The notes: generated by a model not told the origin, from the sequence alone. A DNA stretch of 64,000 nucleotides from Streptomyces kronopolitis (GCF_014646275.1 NZ_BMND01000003.1:248001-312000); one strand, 5' to 3'; positions 32,032 through 43,123 are shown, counted from the stretch's first letter. Numbers and translations are program-made.

Positions 32032-33561
32032 TCAGATGTCCCGGAAGATCTCGATCTGCGCCCCGATCGAGTTGAGGCGTTCCGCCAGGTCCTCGTAGCC
32101 GCGGTTGATGACGTAGACGTTGCGCAGGACGGAGGTGCCCTCGGCGGCCATCATGGCCAGGAGGACGACGACGGCGGGGCGCAGGGCCGGGGGGCACATC
32201 ATTTCGGAGGAGCGCCAGCGGGTGGGGCCGTCGAGGAGGACCCGGTGCGGGTCGAGGAGTTTGACCTGGGCGCCGAGGCGGTTGAGGTCGGTGAGGTAGA
32301 TGGCGCGGTTGTCGTAGACCCAGTCGTGGATGAGGGTCTGGCCCTGGGCGCTGGCCGCGATGGCCGCGAAGAAGGGGACGTTGTCGATGTTCAGGCCCGG
32401 GAACGGCATCGGGTGGATCTTGTCCAGGGGGGCCTGGAGCTTGGAGGGGCGGACCGTCAGGTCGATCAGGCGCGTGCGGCCGTTGTCCGCGGCGTACTCC
32501 GGGCTGCGCTCGTGGTCCAGACCCATCTCCTCCAGGACCGCCAGCTCGATCTCCAGGAACTCGACGGGGACGCGGCGGATGGTGAGTTCCGACTCGGTCA
32601 CCACGGCCGCGGCCAGCAGGCTCATGGCCTCGACCGGGTCCTCGGAGGGGGCGAAGTCCACATCGCGTTCGATGTGCGCGGTGCCGTGGACGGTGAGGGT
32701 GGTGGTGCCGATGCCGTCGACCCGGACGCCCAGCTCCTCCAGGAAGAAACACAGGTCCTGGACCATGTAGTTGGAGGAGGCGTTGCGGATGACCGTGACG
32801 CCGTCGTGGCGGGCGGCGGCCAGCAGCGCGTTCTCGGTGACGGTGTCGCCGCGTTCGGTCAGCACGATCGCGCGCTTGGGGGAGACGGCGCGGTCCACCT
32901 CGGCGAGGTAGGTGCCGTCGGTCGCGGTGATCTCCAGGCCGAAGTGGCGCAGCGCCGTCATGTGCGGGGTCACGGTCCGGGTGCCGAGGTCGCAGCCGCC
33001 CGCGTAGGGCAGTTTGAAGTGGTCCACGCGGTGCAGCAGCGGGCCGAGGAACATGATGACGCTGCGGGTGCGGCGGGCCGCCTCGGTGTCCATCGCGTCG
33101 AGGTCGAGTTGGGCGGGCGGCACGATCTCCAGGTCGTTGCCGTCGTTGATCCACCGGGTCCGTACGCCGATGCTGCCCAGCACTTCGAGGATGCGGTAGA
33201 CCTCCTCAATGCGGGCCACCCGGCGCAGAGTTGTGCGGCCGGCGTTCAGCAGCGTGGCGCACAGCAGCGCCACGCAGGCGTTCTTGCTCGTCTTCACGTC
33301 GATGCCGCCGGACAGCCGGCGGCCGCCGACCACCCGCAGATGCATCGGCCCGGCATAGCCGAGCGAGACGATTTCACTGTCGAGCGCCTCGCCGATTCGG
33401 GCGATCATCTCAAGGCTGATGTTCTGATTCCCGCGCTCGATGCGGTTGACCGCGCTCTGGCTGGTGCCGAGCGCCTCCGCGAGTTGTGACTGGGTCCAGC
33501 CACGGTGCTGCCGCGCGTCACGGATGAGCCTGCCGATGCGTACGAGGTAGTCGTCTGCCAT
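32032..33561 (-). CDS. murA2: UDP-GlcNAc 1-carboxyvinyltransferase with N-terminal XRE DNA-binding domain
   Basis: A 509-residue fusion. Residues 7-65 are a Cro/CI-type helix-turn-helix (GWTQSQLAEALGTSQSAVNR). Residues 72-505 are an EPSP-synthase fold of the MurA type. Residues matching the MurA Lys22-Asn23 pair (TSKNAC, K93/N94) and the loop cysteine (GGCDLGTRTV, Cys190) are kept, as is RSVIMFLGPLL. The enzymatic part should therefore transfer enolpyruvate to UDP-GlcNAc in peptidoglycan precursor synthesis. No ribosome site precedes the ATG, so the mRNA may be leaderless. A palindrome lies just upstream. Similar fusions are common in Streptomyces as a second MurA beside acnA. Confidence 0.9.
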   Translation of the reverse strand: MADDYLVRIGRLIRDARQHRGWTQSQLAEALGTSQSAVNRIERGNQNISLEMIARIGEALDSEIVSLGYAGPMHLRVVGGRRLSGGIDVKTSKNACVALLCATLLNAGRTTLRRVARIEEVYRILEVLGSIGVRTRWINDGNDLEIVPPAQLDLDAMDTEAARRTRSVIMFLGPLLHRVDHFKLPYAGGCDLGTRTVTPHMTALRHFGLEITATDGTYLAEVDRAVSPKRAIVLTERGDTVTENALLAAARHDGVTVIRNASSNYMVQDLCFFLEELGVRVDGIGTTTLTVHGTAHIERDVDFAPSEDPVEAMSLLAAAVVTESELTIRRVPVEFLEIELAVLEEMGLDHERSPEYAADNGRTRLIDLTVRPSKLQAPLDKIHPMPFPGLNIDNVPFFAAIAASAQGQTLIHDWVYDNRAIYLTDLNRLGAQVKLLDPHRVLLDGPTRWRSSEMMCPPALRPAVVVLLAMMAAEGTSVLRNVYVINRGYEDLAERLNSIGAQIEIFRDI

Positions 33562-33572
33562 GAGGTGAACGT

Positions 33573-33588
33573 ATCTCAGATATGAGAT
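33573..33588. promoter_or_regulatory. Palindromic operator candidate at the HTH-murA promoter
   Basis: ATCTCA-GATA-TGAGAT is a perfect six-base inverted repeat 12 bases upstream of the HTH-MurA start. On the minus strand it lies between a TTGCGC -35 candidate and a TACGTT -10 candidate that would give a leaderless transcript. Autoregulation by the XRE domain of the fusion protein is a natural guess. The divergent promoter for the DUF1648 gene shares this 120-bp gap. Confidence 0.55.
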
Positions 33589-33649
33589 GGGTGCGCAATT
33601 GCTCTTGCCTGGGTTGTTCTCCTACTATGCGAACAAGTGAAGGGGAGTC

Positions 33650-33685
33650 ATGAAGGCGGTTACCGAGTCTCAGGGGGAGTCATGA
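33650..33685 (+). other. 11-codon upstream reading frame coupled to the DUF1648 gene
   Basis: An ATG at 33650, with AAGGGGA upstream, opens an 11-residue frame (MKAVTESQGES) whose TGA overlaps the ATG of the DUF1648 gene (ATGA). The string GGGGAGTCATGAA occurs at both starts, 32 bases apart, so the ribosome site and start look duplicated. It may be a leader peptide that couples translation, or simply a duplication. A TACTAT -10 candidate lies at 33623-33628. Confidence 0.45.
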
Positions 33686-34674
33686 AACGTGTGCAGGGTG
33701 CCGTTCCGGCCCGGGGCGGCCGGCGGCGGGCCGTGGTCGCCGCCGGTCCGTTCCTCGTCGTGTTCCTCACGCTCGCCGGAGTCTGGACGGCGCTGTCGGG
33801 GCGGCTGCCCGACCCGCTCGCCACCCATTTCCGGGCCGCGGGCCGGGCCGACGGCTTCACCTCCGTACAGGGCTTCGCGACCACGTCCCTCGCCCTTCTC
33901 CTGCTCTTCGGCGCCGTGGTCGGCTTCTTCGTCCAGCTGCGGCCGGATGCCCCCGAGGCGCCCTGGGTGATCGCCGGCGGGTACACCCTCGCCACCGTGT
34001 GGGGTTACGCCGTGTGCGTGACGCTGCTGAGCAACGCCGACGTGGCCGAGGTGTCCACCGTTCGGGTGCCGCCGTGGATCCTGGCCCTCAGCATCCCGGT
34101 GGCGCTGCTCGCCGGGGCGCTGGGGCGGCTGCTCGCCGGAGCGGCACCCGCCGGGCCCCGCCGGCCGCGCGGAGCGGTGTCCCGGCTCGACCTCCCTGCG
34201 GCCGAGACGGCCGGCTGGTCACGCACCATCAGCTCGCACCCGCTGTTCGTGCTGGGGGGCCTGCTGCTCGGTGCCGGGCTGGCCGTCGGCTCCCTCGCGG
34301 ATTGGGCCGGCGGCGTGGGCCTGCTGTTCGGCGCCGCCGTGGTCCTGCCGATGGCCTCCGTCCGGGTGACCGTGGACCGGCGGGGGCTGACCCTCGCGCC
34401 GACGCTGCTGTCCTCGCGCTGCCGCTTCCGGCGGATCCCCCTGGACCGCATCGCGGAGGCCGGCAGCCGGCGGATCGCCTGCTTCGCCGAGTTCGGCGGC
34501 TGGGGCTACCGCATCAGCGCCGGCCGCAGCGGCTTCGTGCTGCGCTCGGGAGAGAGCATGGTGGTACGGCTGACCAACGGCAGGGAGTTCGTGGTGACGG
34601 TCGACGACGCCGCGACCGCCGCCGCACTGCTCAACACGTACGCCGACCGCGCCCGTTCGCACCAAGGAGGCTGA
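33682..34674 (+). CDS. DUF1648-domain membrane protein
   Basis: A 330-residue integral membrane protein with about six hydrophobic helices (for example AVVAAGPFLVVFLTLAGVWT; TTSLALLLLFGAVVGFFVQL; ILALSIPVALLAGALGRLLA). The segment WTALSGRLPDPLATHFRAAG with GRADGF is the DUF1648 (YdbK/SdpI-like) motif. The C-terminal 110 residues are soluble. Such proteins are often paired with GntR/YtrA regulators, as here: the regulator starts two bases after its stop. The ATG at 33682 was preferred over one at 33637 because of GGGGGAG directly upstream. Function is unknown; SdpI-type members give immunity to a membrane-active peptide. Confidence 0.8.
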   Translation: MKRVQGAVPARGGRRRAVVAAGPFLVVFLTLAGVWTALSGRLPDPLATHFRAAGRADGFTSVQGFATTSLALLLLFGAVVGFFVQLRPDAPEAPWVIAGGYTLATVWGYAVCVTLLSNADVAEVSTVRVPPWILALSIPVALLAGALGRLLAGAAPAGPRRPRGAVSRLDLPAAETAGWSRTISSHPLFVLGGLLLGAGLAVGSLADWAGGVGLLFGAAVVLPMASVRVTVDRRGLTLAPTLLSSRCRFRRIPLDRIAEAGSRRIACFAEFGGWGYRISAGRSGFVLRSGESMVVRLTNGREFVVTVDDAATAAALLNTYADRARSHQGG

Positions 34675-34675
34675 G

Positions 34676-35035
34676 GTGCTCTTCCGCGTCGACCCCGGCT
34701 CGTCCGTCCCGCTCGGCGACCAGATCGCGGCCTGTGTCCGCGGCGCCGTCGCCGACGGCACGGTGGACGCCGGCGAGCGGCTGCCCGCCGCCCGCGAACT
34801 CGCCGCCTCGCTCGGCGTGAACGTCCATACGGTGCTGCGGGGTTACCAGCGGCTCAAGGAGGAGGGCCTGATCGAACTCCGCCGCGGCCGCGGCGCGATG
34901 GTCACCGGCTCCGCCTCCCCCGCCCGCGCCCGCCTGGGCGAGACCGCCGAGCGCCTGATCGCCGAGGCCCGCCATCTGGGCCTCTCCGACGAGGAGATCG
35001 TCACGGTGGTACGGACGGGGCTGACGGGGCGGTGA
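34676..35035 (+). CDS. GntR-family regulator, YtrA subfamily
   Basis: A 119-residue short GntR protein: winged helix at about residues 9-75 (DQIAACVRGAVADGTVDAGE, LPAARELAASLGVNVHTVLR, YQRLKEEGLIELRRGRGAMV) and a short helical tail without a large effector domain, which defines YtrA-type regulators. These usually autoregulate an operon with membrane-protein genes. GTG start with AGGAGG upstream, two bases after the DUF1648 stop, so the pair is one operon. Confidence 0.9.
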   Translation: MLFRVDPGSSVPLGDQIAACVRGAVADGTVDAGERLPAARELAASLGVNVHTVLRGYQRLKEEGLIELRRGRGAMVTGSASPARARLGETAERLIAEARHLGLSDEEIVTVVRTGLTGR

Positions 35036-35082
35036 GAGGGCGCCCACCCCGGTGAGAGGGCACGGGCCTCCTACCGCCGCCC

Positions 35083-35967
35083 TCAGTCGTTGAGGAACCC
35101 CAGATCCAGCCGCCGCAGCCGTGCCGGGTCGGCGAGGATGTCGATCTCGACGACCTTCCCGTGGGCGAGGGTGAAGCCCATGACCGACAGCGGCTGCCCG
35201 TCCGGCGCCGTGACCAGCCCGGGGGCGCCGTTGACCAGTGCGAGCCGGGCGAACGGCGCGAACCCGGAGAACAGCAGGGCCTGTTCGACGACCGCCCGCG
35301 CCCCGCGCACCAGCTTCGTCATCCCGCCGCGGGCACTCCCGCCGTCGGCGCGCAGCACCACGTCCGGGTCGAGGACGGCGAGCAGCGCGTCGAAGTCGCC
35401 GCCGCGCGAGGCGGCGAGGAAGGCCTCGACCACCTCCCGCTGCCGGGCGAGATCGGGGTCGGGGGCCGGGGCGGTGCCCTGGACGCGCCGCCGGGCCCGG
35501 CTGGCGAGCTGCCGGGCGGCGGCGGGCGTGCGGTCGACGATCGGCGCGATCTCGTCGAAGGGCAGCGCGAACATGTCGTGCAGGACGAAGGCCAGCCGTT
35601 CGGCGGGGGAGAGGGTCTCCAGGACGACGAGCAGCGCCAGCCCCACGGAGTCGGCCAGCACCGCCGCGTCCTCCGGGCCGTCGGCGTCCAGCCGGCGCAC
35701 GACCGGCTCGGGGACATGCACCTCCAGCGGCTCCTCGCGCCGGGCCGAGCGCCGGCGCAGCTGGTCCAGGCACACCCGCCCCACGACCGTCGTCAGCCAG
35801 CCGCCCAGATTCTCCACACCGTCCGCGCCGGACCGGTCGAGCCGCAGCCAGGCCTCCTGGACGGCGTCCTCCGCCTCGGTCGGCGACCCCAGCATCCGGT
35901 AGGCCACCGCCCGCAGATGGCTCCGGTTCTCCTCGAAGCGCGCCGCCAGCCACTCGTGCTCATCCAT
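35083..35967 (-). CDS. ECF sigma factor of the ECF41 (SigJ-like) group
   Basis: A 294-residue sigma factor with an extra C-terminal domain. Region 2: FEENRSHLRAVAYRMLGSPT and EAEDAVQEAWLRL. Region 4: LSPAERLAFVLHDMFALPFD with DRTPAAARQLASRARRRV. The C-terminal 110 residues form a SnoaL-like domain (VEAFLAASRGGDFDALLAVL). VPEP in the linker and ADGGSARGG are variants of the ECF41 WLPEP and DGGGK motifs through which the extra domain controls activity without a separate anti-sigma factor. An upstream GTG at 35976 is possible; ATG at 35967 has AAGGG eight bases before it. The YCII-domain gene lies upstream on the same strand. Confidence 0.88.
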   Translation of the reverse strand: MDEHEWLAARFEENRSHLRAVAYRMLGSPTEAEDAVQEAWLRLDRSGADGVENLGGWLTTVVGRVCLDQLRRRSARREEPLEVHVPEPVVRRLDADGPEDAAVLADSVGLALLVVLETLSPAERLAFVLHDMFALPFDEIAPIVDRTPAAARQLASRARRRVQGTAPAPDPDLARQREVVEAFLAASRGGDFDALLAVLDPDVVLRADGGSARGGMTKLVRGARAVVEQALLFSGFAPFARLALVNGAPGLVTAPDGQPLSVMGFTLAHGKVVEIDILADPARLRRLDLGFLND

Positions 35968-36170
35968 CCGCCTCACCCTTCCCCCGTTCCGCTTCCCGCG
36001 GGTTCCGTCCCCGCAGGGTTCAGTCCCCGCAGGGTTCTGTCACCGTCATGACGTATCCGGCGGGACGAACGTGACACGGGGGCGGCGACGGGCTCAGCGT
36101 TTTCCTCGGCACGCTGCCGGGAGCGGCCGACGAGCGGGACGCGCCTTCGGCGGCGGGGCCGCGCGCCCGC

Positions 36171-36527
36171 TCAGCTCTCGGCGATCTCGCGCACCTCGGC
36201 GGTGACGGTCCAGTGCTCCGGGTGGATCCGCAGGAACCGCTCGGTCCACTCCAGCGCCTCGGCCTTGTCCTTGCACCGGGTGAGCGCGTAGCCGCCGACG
36301 ACGTCCCCGTCCCCGGTGAAGGGCCCGTCGGTCCGCCGCAACGCCCCGTCGGACCAGGTGATCCGGGTGCCCTGCGAGGTCGGGGTGAGGCCGGCCGTCT
36401 CCAGCATCACCCCCGCCTTGGTGATCTCCTCGAACAGCGCGCCCATCCGCCCCTCGAACTCCGGGTCGGGACTCTCGGCGGGGGCGTTCCGCTCGCCGAT
36501 GCGGACCATGGTCAGAAAACGCGGCAC
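36171..36527 (-). CDS. YCII-related (DGPF) domain protein
   Basis: A 118-residue protein of the YCII/DGPF family: RFLTMVRIGERNAPAESPDP, LFEEITKAGVMLETAGLTPT, TDGPFTGDGDVVGGYALTRC and a C-terminal AEALEWTERFLRIHPEHW. These small ferredoxin-like-fold proteins very often neighbour ECF sigma factors, as here (the sigma gene starts about 200 bases downstream). Biochemical role is unclear; some members are lyases or isomerases. The GTG at 36527 has GAGGAG six bases upstream. Confidence 0.85.
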   Translation of the reverse strand: MPRFLTMVRIGERNAPAESPDPEFEGRMGALFEEITKAGVMLETAGLTPTSQGTRITWSDGALRRTDGPFTGDGDVVGGYALTRCKDKAEALEWTERFLRIHPEHWTVTAEVREIAES

Positions 36528-36573
36528 GGTGACTCCTCGGTCGGGACGACGGCGCCGGCCCCACCACACACCC

Positions 36574-37893
36574 TCACACCGAACGGGCACCGGCCGGATC
36601 GGCACCTTTCCCGGAATTCTTCTGACTTTCCGCCGCCCCGGCCACCGCAGCGCCCCGCGGCCGGGGCGACCCCGCGGAACACCCGCGCAGCCCGGGCGTC
36701 GCGACGCCGACCAGGGCGACCGCGCCGACGCACAGCAGGCCGCCGCTGACCAGGGCGGTCAGCCCGGACGTCGCGTCGGCCAGCAGGCCTTGGCGCAGAT
36801 TGCCGAGGTCCGGTCCGGCCTGCCCGACGATCTGCTCCGCGGCGCCGACCCGGCCGAGCAGTTCGTCCGGGGTGTGCCGCTGGACGAGGGCGCCGCGGCA
36901 CACCACGGACACCGTGTCGGCCGCGCCGGCCAGCACCAGCCACCCCAGCCCCGTCCACGGGTGGGACGAGAGGCCGAACAGGGCGAGCGCGATGCCCCAG
37001 GTCGCCGAGCCACCGAGCATCACCAGGCCGGGGCGGGCGCTGCGGGTGAAGGTCCCGGAGAGGACGGACGCGACGACGCCGCCGGCCGCGAGGGCGGTCA
37101 GGAACAGCCCGAGGGTGCCGGGGCCGCCGCCGAACCGCTCCGCGTTGATCAGGGGGAACAGGCTGATCGGCATCGACAGCACGGTGGTGGCCAGGTCGGT
37201 GAGGAGCGCCCCGCGAACGACGGGCGTGCGCACCAGGAAGGCCAGGCCGTCCCGCACCCCGCGCAGCCCCGGCCGGGCGGGCCCGTCCCCGGGGCGCAGC
37301 CGCGGCAGGCCGCGCGCGCCGTACAGCGCGGCGGCGAAGGTGAGCGCGTCGACCAGGTAACAGCCGCCGGGGCTCAGCCCGTTCAGGAGCAGCCCGCCCA
37401 GCGCCGGTCCGGTCAGCATGGCGCCCTGGAAGGCGATCCGGTCCAGCGCCAGCCCGGCCGCGCGCTGGTCCTCGGGAAGCAGGCGGGGGACGATGGCGCG
37501 GACCGCCGGACCGCTGCCGGCCCCGAAGCAGGACTGCACGGCGACCAGCAGCACCACGCCCGCGGCCGGCAGGCCGCCGAGGAAGCCCTGGACGGCCAGC
37601 AGCAGGGAAGCGCCGGTCTGGCCCCAGGTGGCGGCCAGATAGCAGGTCCGCCGGTCCAGCCGGTCGACGACGGACCCGGCGAAGAGCCCCAGGACGACGA
37701 GCGGCACGGCCCTGGCGAGGCCCACCGCGCCGGTCCAGGCGGTGCTGTGCGTCATCTGCCAGACCTGGTACATCACGGCGACGAGCGTCATCTGGCCGCC
37801 GAGCCCGGAGAGCGCCCGCCCGGCCCAGAGCCGCCGGTACGGTGCCGAGGAGCGCAGCGGGCGCACATCGAGGAGGGCCCGCCTCACTCCCAT
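36574..37893 (-). CDS. MFS transporter (macrolide-efflux / enterobactin-exporter type)
   Basis: A 439-residue permease with about 12 membrane helices. The start RPLRSSAPYRRLWAGRALSG with GGQMTLVAVMYQVW and GLFAGSVVDRLDRR (loop 2-3 motif) fits MFS_3/EntS-like drug or siderophore exporters. The final 25 residues are a charged Pro/Ala tail. The start overlaps the marR stop by ten bases; an internal GTG at 37887 overlapping the marR TGA is an alternative. Co-transcription with the upstream MarR regulator suggests drug-inducible efflux. Confidence 0.88.
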   Translation of the reverse strand: MGVRRALLDVRPLRSSAPYRRLWAGRALSGLGGQMTLVAVMYQVWQMTHSTAWTGAVGLARAVPLVVLGLFAGSVVDRLDRRTCYLAATWGQTGASLLLAVQGFLGGLPAAGVVLLVAVQSCFGAGSGPAVRAIVPRLLPEDQRAAGLALDRIAFQGAMLTGPALGGLLLNGLSPGGCYLVDALTFAAALYGARGLPRLRPGDGPARPGLRGVRDGLAFLVRTPVVRGALLTDLATTVLSMPISLFPLINAERFGGGPGTLGLFLTALAAGGVVASVLSGTFTRSARPGLVMLGGSATWGIALALFGLSSHPWTGLGWLVLAGAADTVSVVCRGALVQRHTPDELLGRVGAAEQIVGQAGPDLGNLRQGLLADATSGLTALVSGGLLCVGAVALVGVATPGLRGCSAGSPRPRGAAVAGAAESQKNSGKGADPAGARSV

Positions 37894-38387
37894 GCGGGGT
37901 CCGCGGCCAGCTTCTCGGTGATCCGGTCGTGGAAGCTCTTGCGGTCGAGGGCCCGCTCGATGTCGGTGACGACCTGGCTGAGCGGGTAGGGGATCTCCGC
38001 CTCGATCTCGGCGAGCGCGGCCTCGGTGGCCCGCCACTCCGCCGCCAGCCGGCCGGCCACGCTGCGGGCCTCGTCGGTGAGCGTCACCTTCTTGCTGCGC
38101 CCGTCGTCGCCCGGCACGGTCCGGACCCAGCCGGCCGCGCGCATCGCGGCCACCTTCTGACTGACCGCCGAATGCGTCCGCTCGACCGACGCGGCCAGCT
38201 CGGTGATGGTCATCGGCCCCTCGGTGTGCAGCCGCAGCAGCTCCATGACGTAGCTCGGCTTGAGCCCGTCGATCTCCTTCTCCGCGTAGACCCGGGCGAT
38301 CTCCGCGTCCATCGAGGCCTGGAGCAGCCGCAGCGGCCGCCAGCGGCTGTGGTGCGTGGGGTCGGGTGCGGGGTCCTTCGTCGCCAT
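37884..38387 (-). CDS. MarR-family regulator
   Basis: A 167-residue winged-helix protein: IDGLKPSYVMELLRLHTEGP, MTITELAASVERTHSAVSQK, VAAMRAAGWVRTVPGDDGRS with the DDGRSKKVTLT wing. MarR proteins are homodimers that release DNA on binding a small molecule. It is the first gene of a two-gene unit with the MFS exporter. Its promoter holds the 24-bp palindrome at 38399-38422, 11 bases before the start, so autorepression is likely. Confidence 0.9.
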   Translation of the reverse strand: MATKDPAPDPTHHSRWRPLRLLQASMDAEIARVYAEKEIDGLKPSYVMELLRLHTEGPMTITELAASVERTHSAVSQKVAAMRAAGWVRTVPGDDGRSKKVTLTDEARSVAGRLAAEWRATEAALAEIEAEIPYPLSQVVTDIERALDRKSFHDRITEKLAADPAWE

Positions 38388-38398
38388 GGCGGAAATGT

Positions 38399-38422
38399 AA
38401 CAGCACTTATATAAGCGCTGTT
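38399..38422. promoter_or_regulatory. MarR-type operator palindrome
   Basis: Arms AACAGCACTTA and TAAGCGCTGTT are inverted repeats with one mismatch around TA, directly before the marR start. The centre TTATATAA could include the -10 region. The remainder of the 462-bp gap (38423-38849) shows no gene; it must contain the promoter for the channel gene at 38850. Confidence 0.7.
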
Positions 38423-38849
38423 GCATTTGGCCGTCGAGCGCGGTCGCGGGGACAGCCGCCGAAGCACAGGAGGAACGGCGCCCCGTCGCGGCGCCGTTGA
38501 CGGCTCGATGCGGAGTTCCGTCGCATCTCCGCTGACCCGTGGGGACCGGATCGGAGGAGACGCGCGGGCTCGGCTGCGTAGCTGGGACGAATCCGCACGC
38601 ACCGCCCCGCCACCTGTCCACGGAGGGGGCACTGCCCGGGCGATCACGCGCACGCCGCCCTGCGTGGTCGGCAGCCGCGTCGCGTCGCGGCCCTAGGCGT
38701 GGGCCGAACGGGTGCATCCTGAGCCGGTCTGCGGGGTGGGCCGCTGTGGTCGCGATCTTGCCTCGTCCGCCGCGTTATGGTCCCGCGTGGAAACGCTGCC
38801 CCGGGGAAGTTCCTGCTGCTCCCGCTGGTGTTCTTGGAGGCTCGCGGGT

Positions 38850-39890
38850 ATGCCCCATTCGTATGGCGGGCCGGCGGACGGCCGGCGTGGCTTCCTGGCC
38901 GGGCTCCGGTCGGGAGCGGGTGCCCTGCTCGCGGCGGCCGCCGCGGTGCTGAGCACGCTGATCATCGCCGCGCCCGCCGCTGCGGCCGTGCCCAGTTGCA
39001 GCATCGGGGCCTACGTCACCGACCTCTACGCGGTGGATCCGGTCAGGCGCACCGTGACCGCGGACCTGTGGCTGTGGAGCGTATGCCCGCGCAAGGATCT
39101 TGCCGCTGTCCAGCGTCTCGAGTTCACCAACGCGACGACGGTGACGCTGACCGCCCCTTCCAGCGAGAAGGTGGGCAACGAGTACTGGACGCAGGTCAAA
39201 GTGGCCGGGACCTTCCGGCAGGCCTTGGACCTGACGGACTTCCCGTTCGACAAACAGATCGTCCGGATCCAGGTGGAGGAGAACAAGCTGGACGAGTCGC
39301 GGTTCGTCTACCGGGCGGATGTGAAGAACTCCACGTACAACCCCAGGATCCATCCCGACGACTTCAAGATCACGCGATTCCGGATCGGTGTCGTGGGCGC
39401 GCCCTACCGGACGAACTTCGGCGACCCCCGGCTCAAGCAAGGCGGCAGCAGCCGCTACTCCCAGCTGGTGATCGAGTTCCAGCTCACCCGAGAGGACCTC
39501 ACGAATTTCGGCAAGCAGGTCCTGCCGGTATATGTGGCCTTCCTGGTCGCCCTGATCTCGTTTCTGATCTGGTCGACGGACACCGAGGTCGCCATGGTCG
39601 CACGGCTCGGGATTCTCGGTGCGGCGCTCTTCACGATCATGCTCAACCTGCGGGCGGTCGACGAGGCGATGGGCACCTTCCTGAACGTGACGCTGGTCGA
39701 AGAGATCCACTTCATGAGCCTGCTCTACGTACTGATCGGTGTCGCCAACACCACCTACATCATGAAGATGCTGACCGATCCCCTGACCCGACCGGCGGCG
39801 CGGCACCTCAACAACCGCGTTTTCGCCCTCGCGACGGGCTTGTACCTCATCGTCAACACCGTCGCCATCGCCCTCACCGTGTCGTTCTGA
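38850..39890 (+). CDS. Pentameric ligand-gated ion channel homologue (GLIC/ELIC type)
   Basis: A 346-residue secreted-then-membrane protein. Residues 1-46 are a signal peptide (GALLAAAAAVLSTLIIAAPA). The extracellular beta-sandwich includes the Pro-loop LDLTDFPFDKQIVRIQVEE, the bacterial form of the Cys-loop without the two cysteines. Four membrane segments follow: VLPVYVAFLVALISFLIWS (M1), VAMVARLGILGAALFTIML (M2, pore lining), FMSLLYVLIGVANTTYIMK (M3) and FALATGLYLIVNTVAIALT (M4). Such channels open to ligands or protons. Streptomyces members are little studied. GGAGG lies ten bases before the ATG. It is monocistronic. Confidence 0.8.
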   Translation: MPHSYGGPADGRRGFLAGLRSGAGALLAAAAAVLSTLIIAAPAAAAVPSCSIGAYVTDLYAVDPVRRTVTADLWLWSVCPRKDLAAVQRLEFTNATTVTLTAPSSEKVGNEYWTQVKVAGTFRQALDLTDFPFDKQIVRIQVEENKLDESRFVYRADVKNSTYNPRIHPDDFKITRFRIGVVGAPYRTNFGDPRLKQGGSSRYSQLVIEFQLTREDLTNFGKQVLPVYVAFLVALISFLIWSTDTEVAMVARLGILGAALFTIMLNLRAVDEAMGTFLNVTLVEEIHFMSLLYVLIGVANTTYIMKMLTDPLTRPAARHLNNRVFALATGLYLIVNTVAIALTVSF

Positions 39891-40164
39891 GTCCGTGCGC
39901 CGCTCGGCGCCGCGGCGGCCGCCGGCTCTGCGGCTGCCGGGCTCCTGACCCGGGCGATCACCCTGCGACCTCGGGTTCCGGATTCCGCCGGGCATGCGGG
40001 CGGAACCCTCCCCGCACTCACACCCCCCGTGCGCAGAGCCGCGCGACCAGGTGCGCCGAGACGGAAGCCCGGATGACCGGGTCGTCGAGAAGGTGACTCG
40101 ATCGCGCGCGCAGGGACAGGTGTGAACGCCAGGGCATGACCCCGCAGCGGCAATGTATTAGAGT

Positions 40165-40182
40165 TATCTCGACATCGAGATA
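40165..40182. promoter_or_regulatory. Perfect 18-bp palindrome upstream of acnA
   Basis: TATCTCGA-CA-TCGAGATA is an exact eight-base inverted repeat 134 bases before the aconitase start. It has the look of a dimeric regulator site. No protein is assigned. The 39891-40315 gap otherwise holds the iron-box-like motif and no gene. Confidence 0.6.
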
Positions 40183-40216
40183 TCTGCCGAGAGGCGTACC
40201 GCTGCCGCGCCAGTAG

Positions 40217-43030
<2,814 letters not shown>

Positions 43031-43062
43031 GCCGGGCCGCCGGCTGACGGCCGGCGGTACGC

Positions 43063-43102
43063 GACGGGCCGCACTCCCTCGGTCGAGGGGGTGCGGCCCG
43101 TC
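43063..43102. terminator. Bidirectional terminator between acnA and the GH92 gene
   Basis: An 18-base stem with one mismatch (GACGGGCCGCACTCCCTC against GAGGGGGTGCGGCCCGTC) and the loop GGTC lies between the convergent acnA and mannosidase genes and should serve both. Confidence 0.85.
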
Positions 43103-43123
43103 CGCGTTCCGGGGTGCCGGGGA

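Noticed and set aside
31552..33489. 645-codon plus-strand frame opposite the SUKH and HTH-MurA genes
   Set aside because: Shadow frame; the minus-strand proteins have intact domains and catalytic residues.
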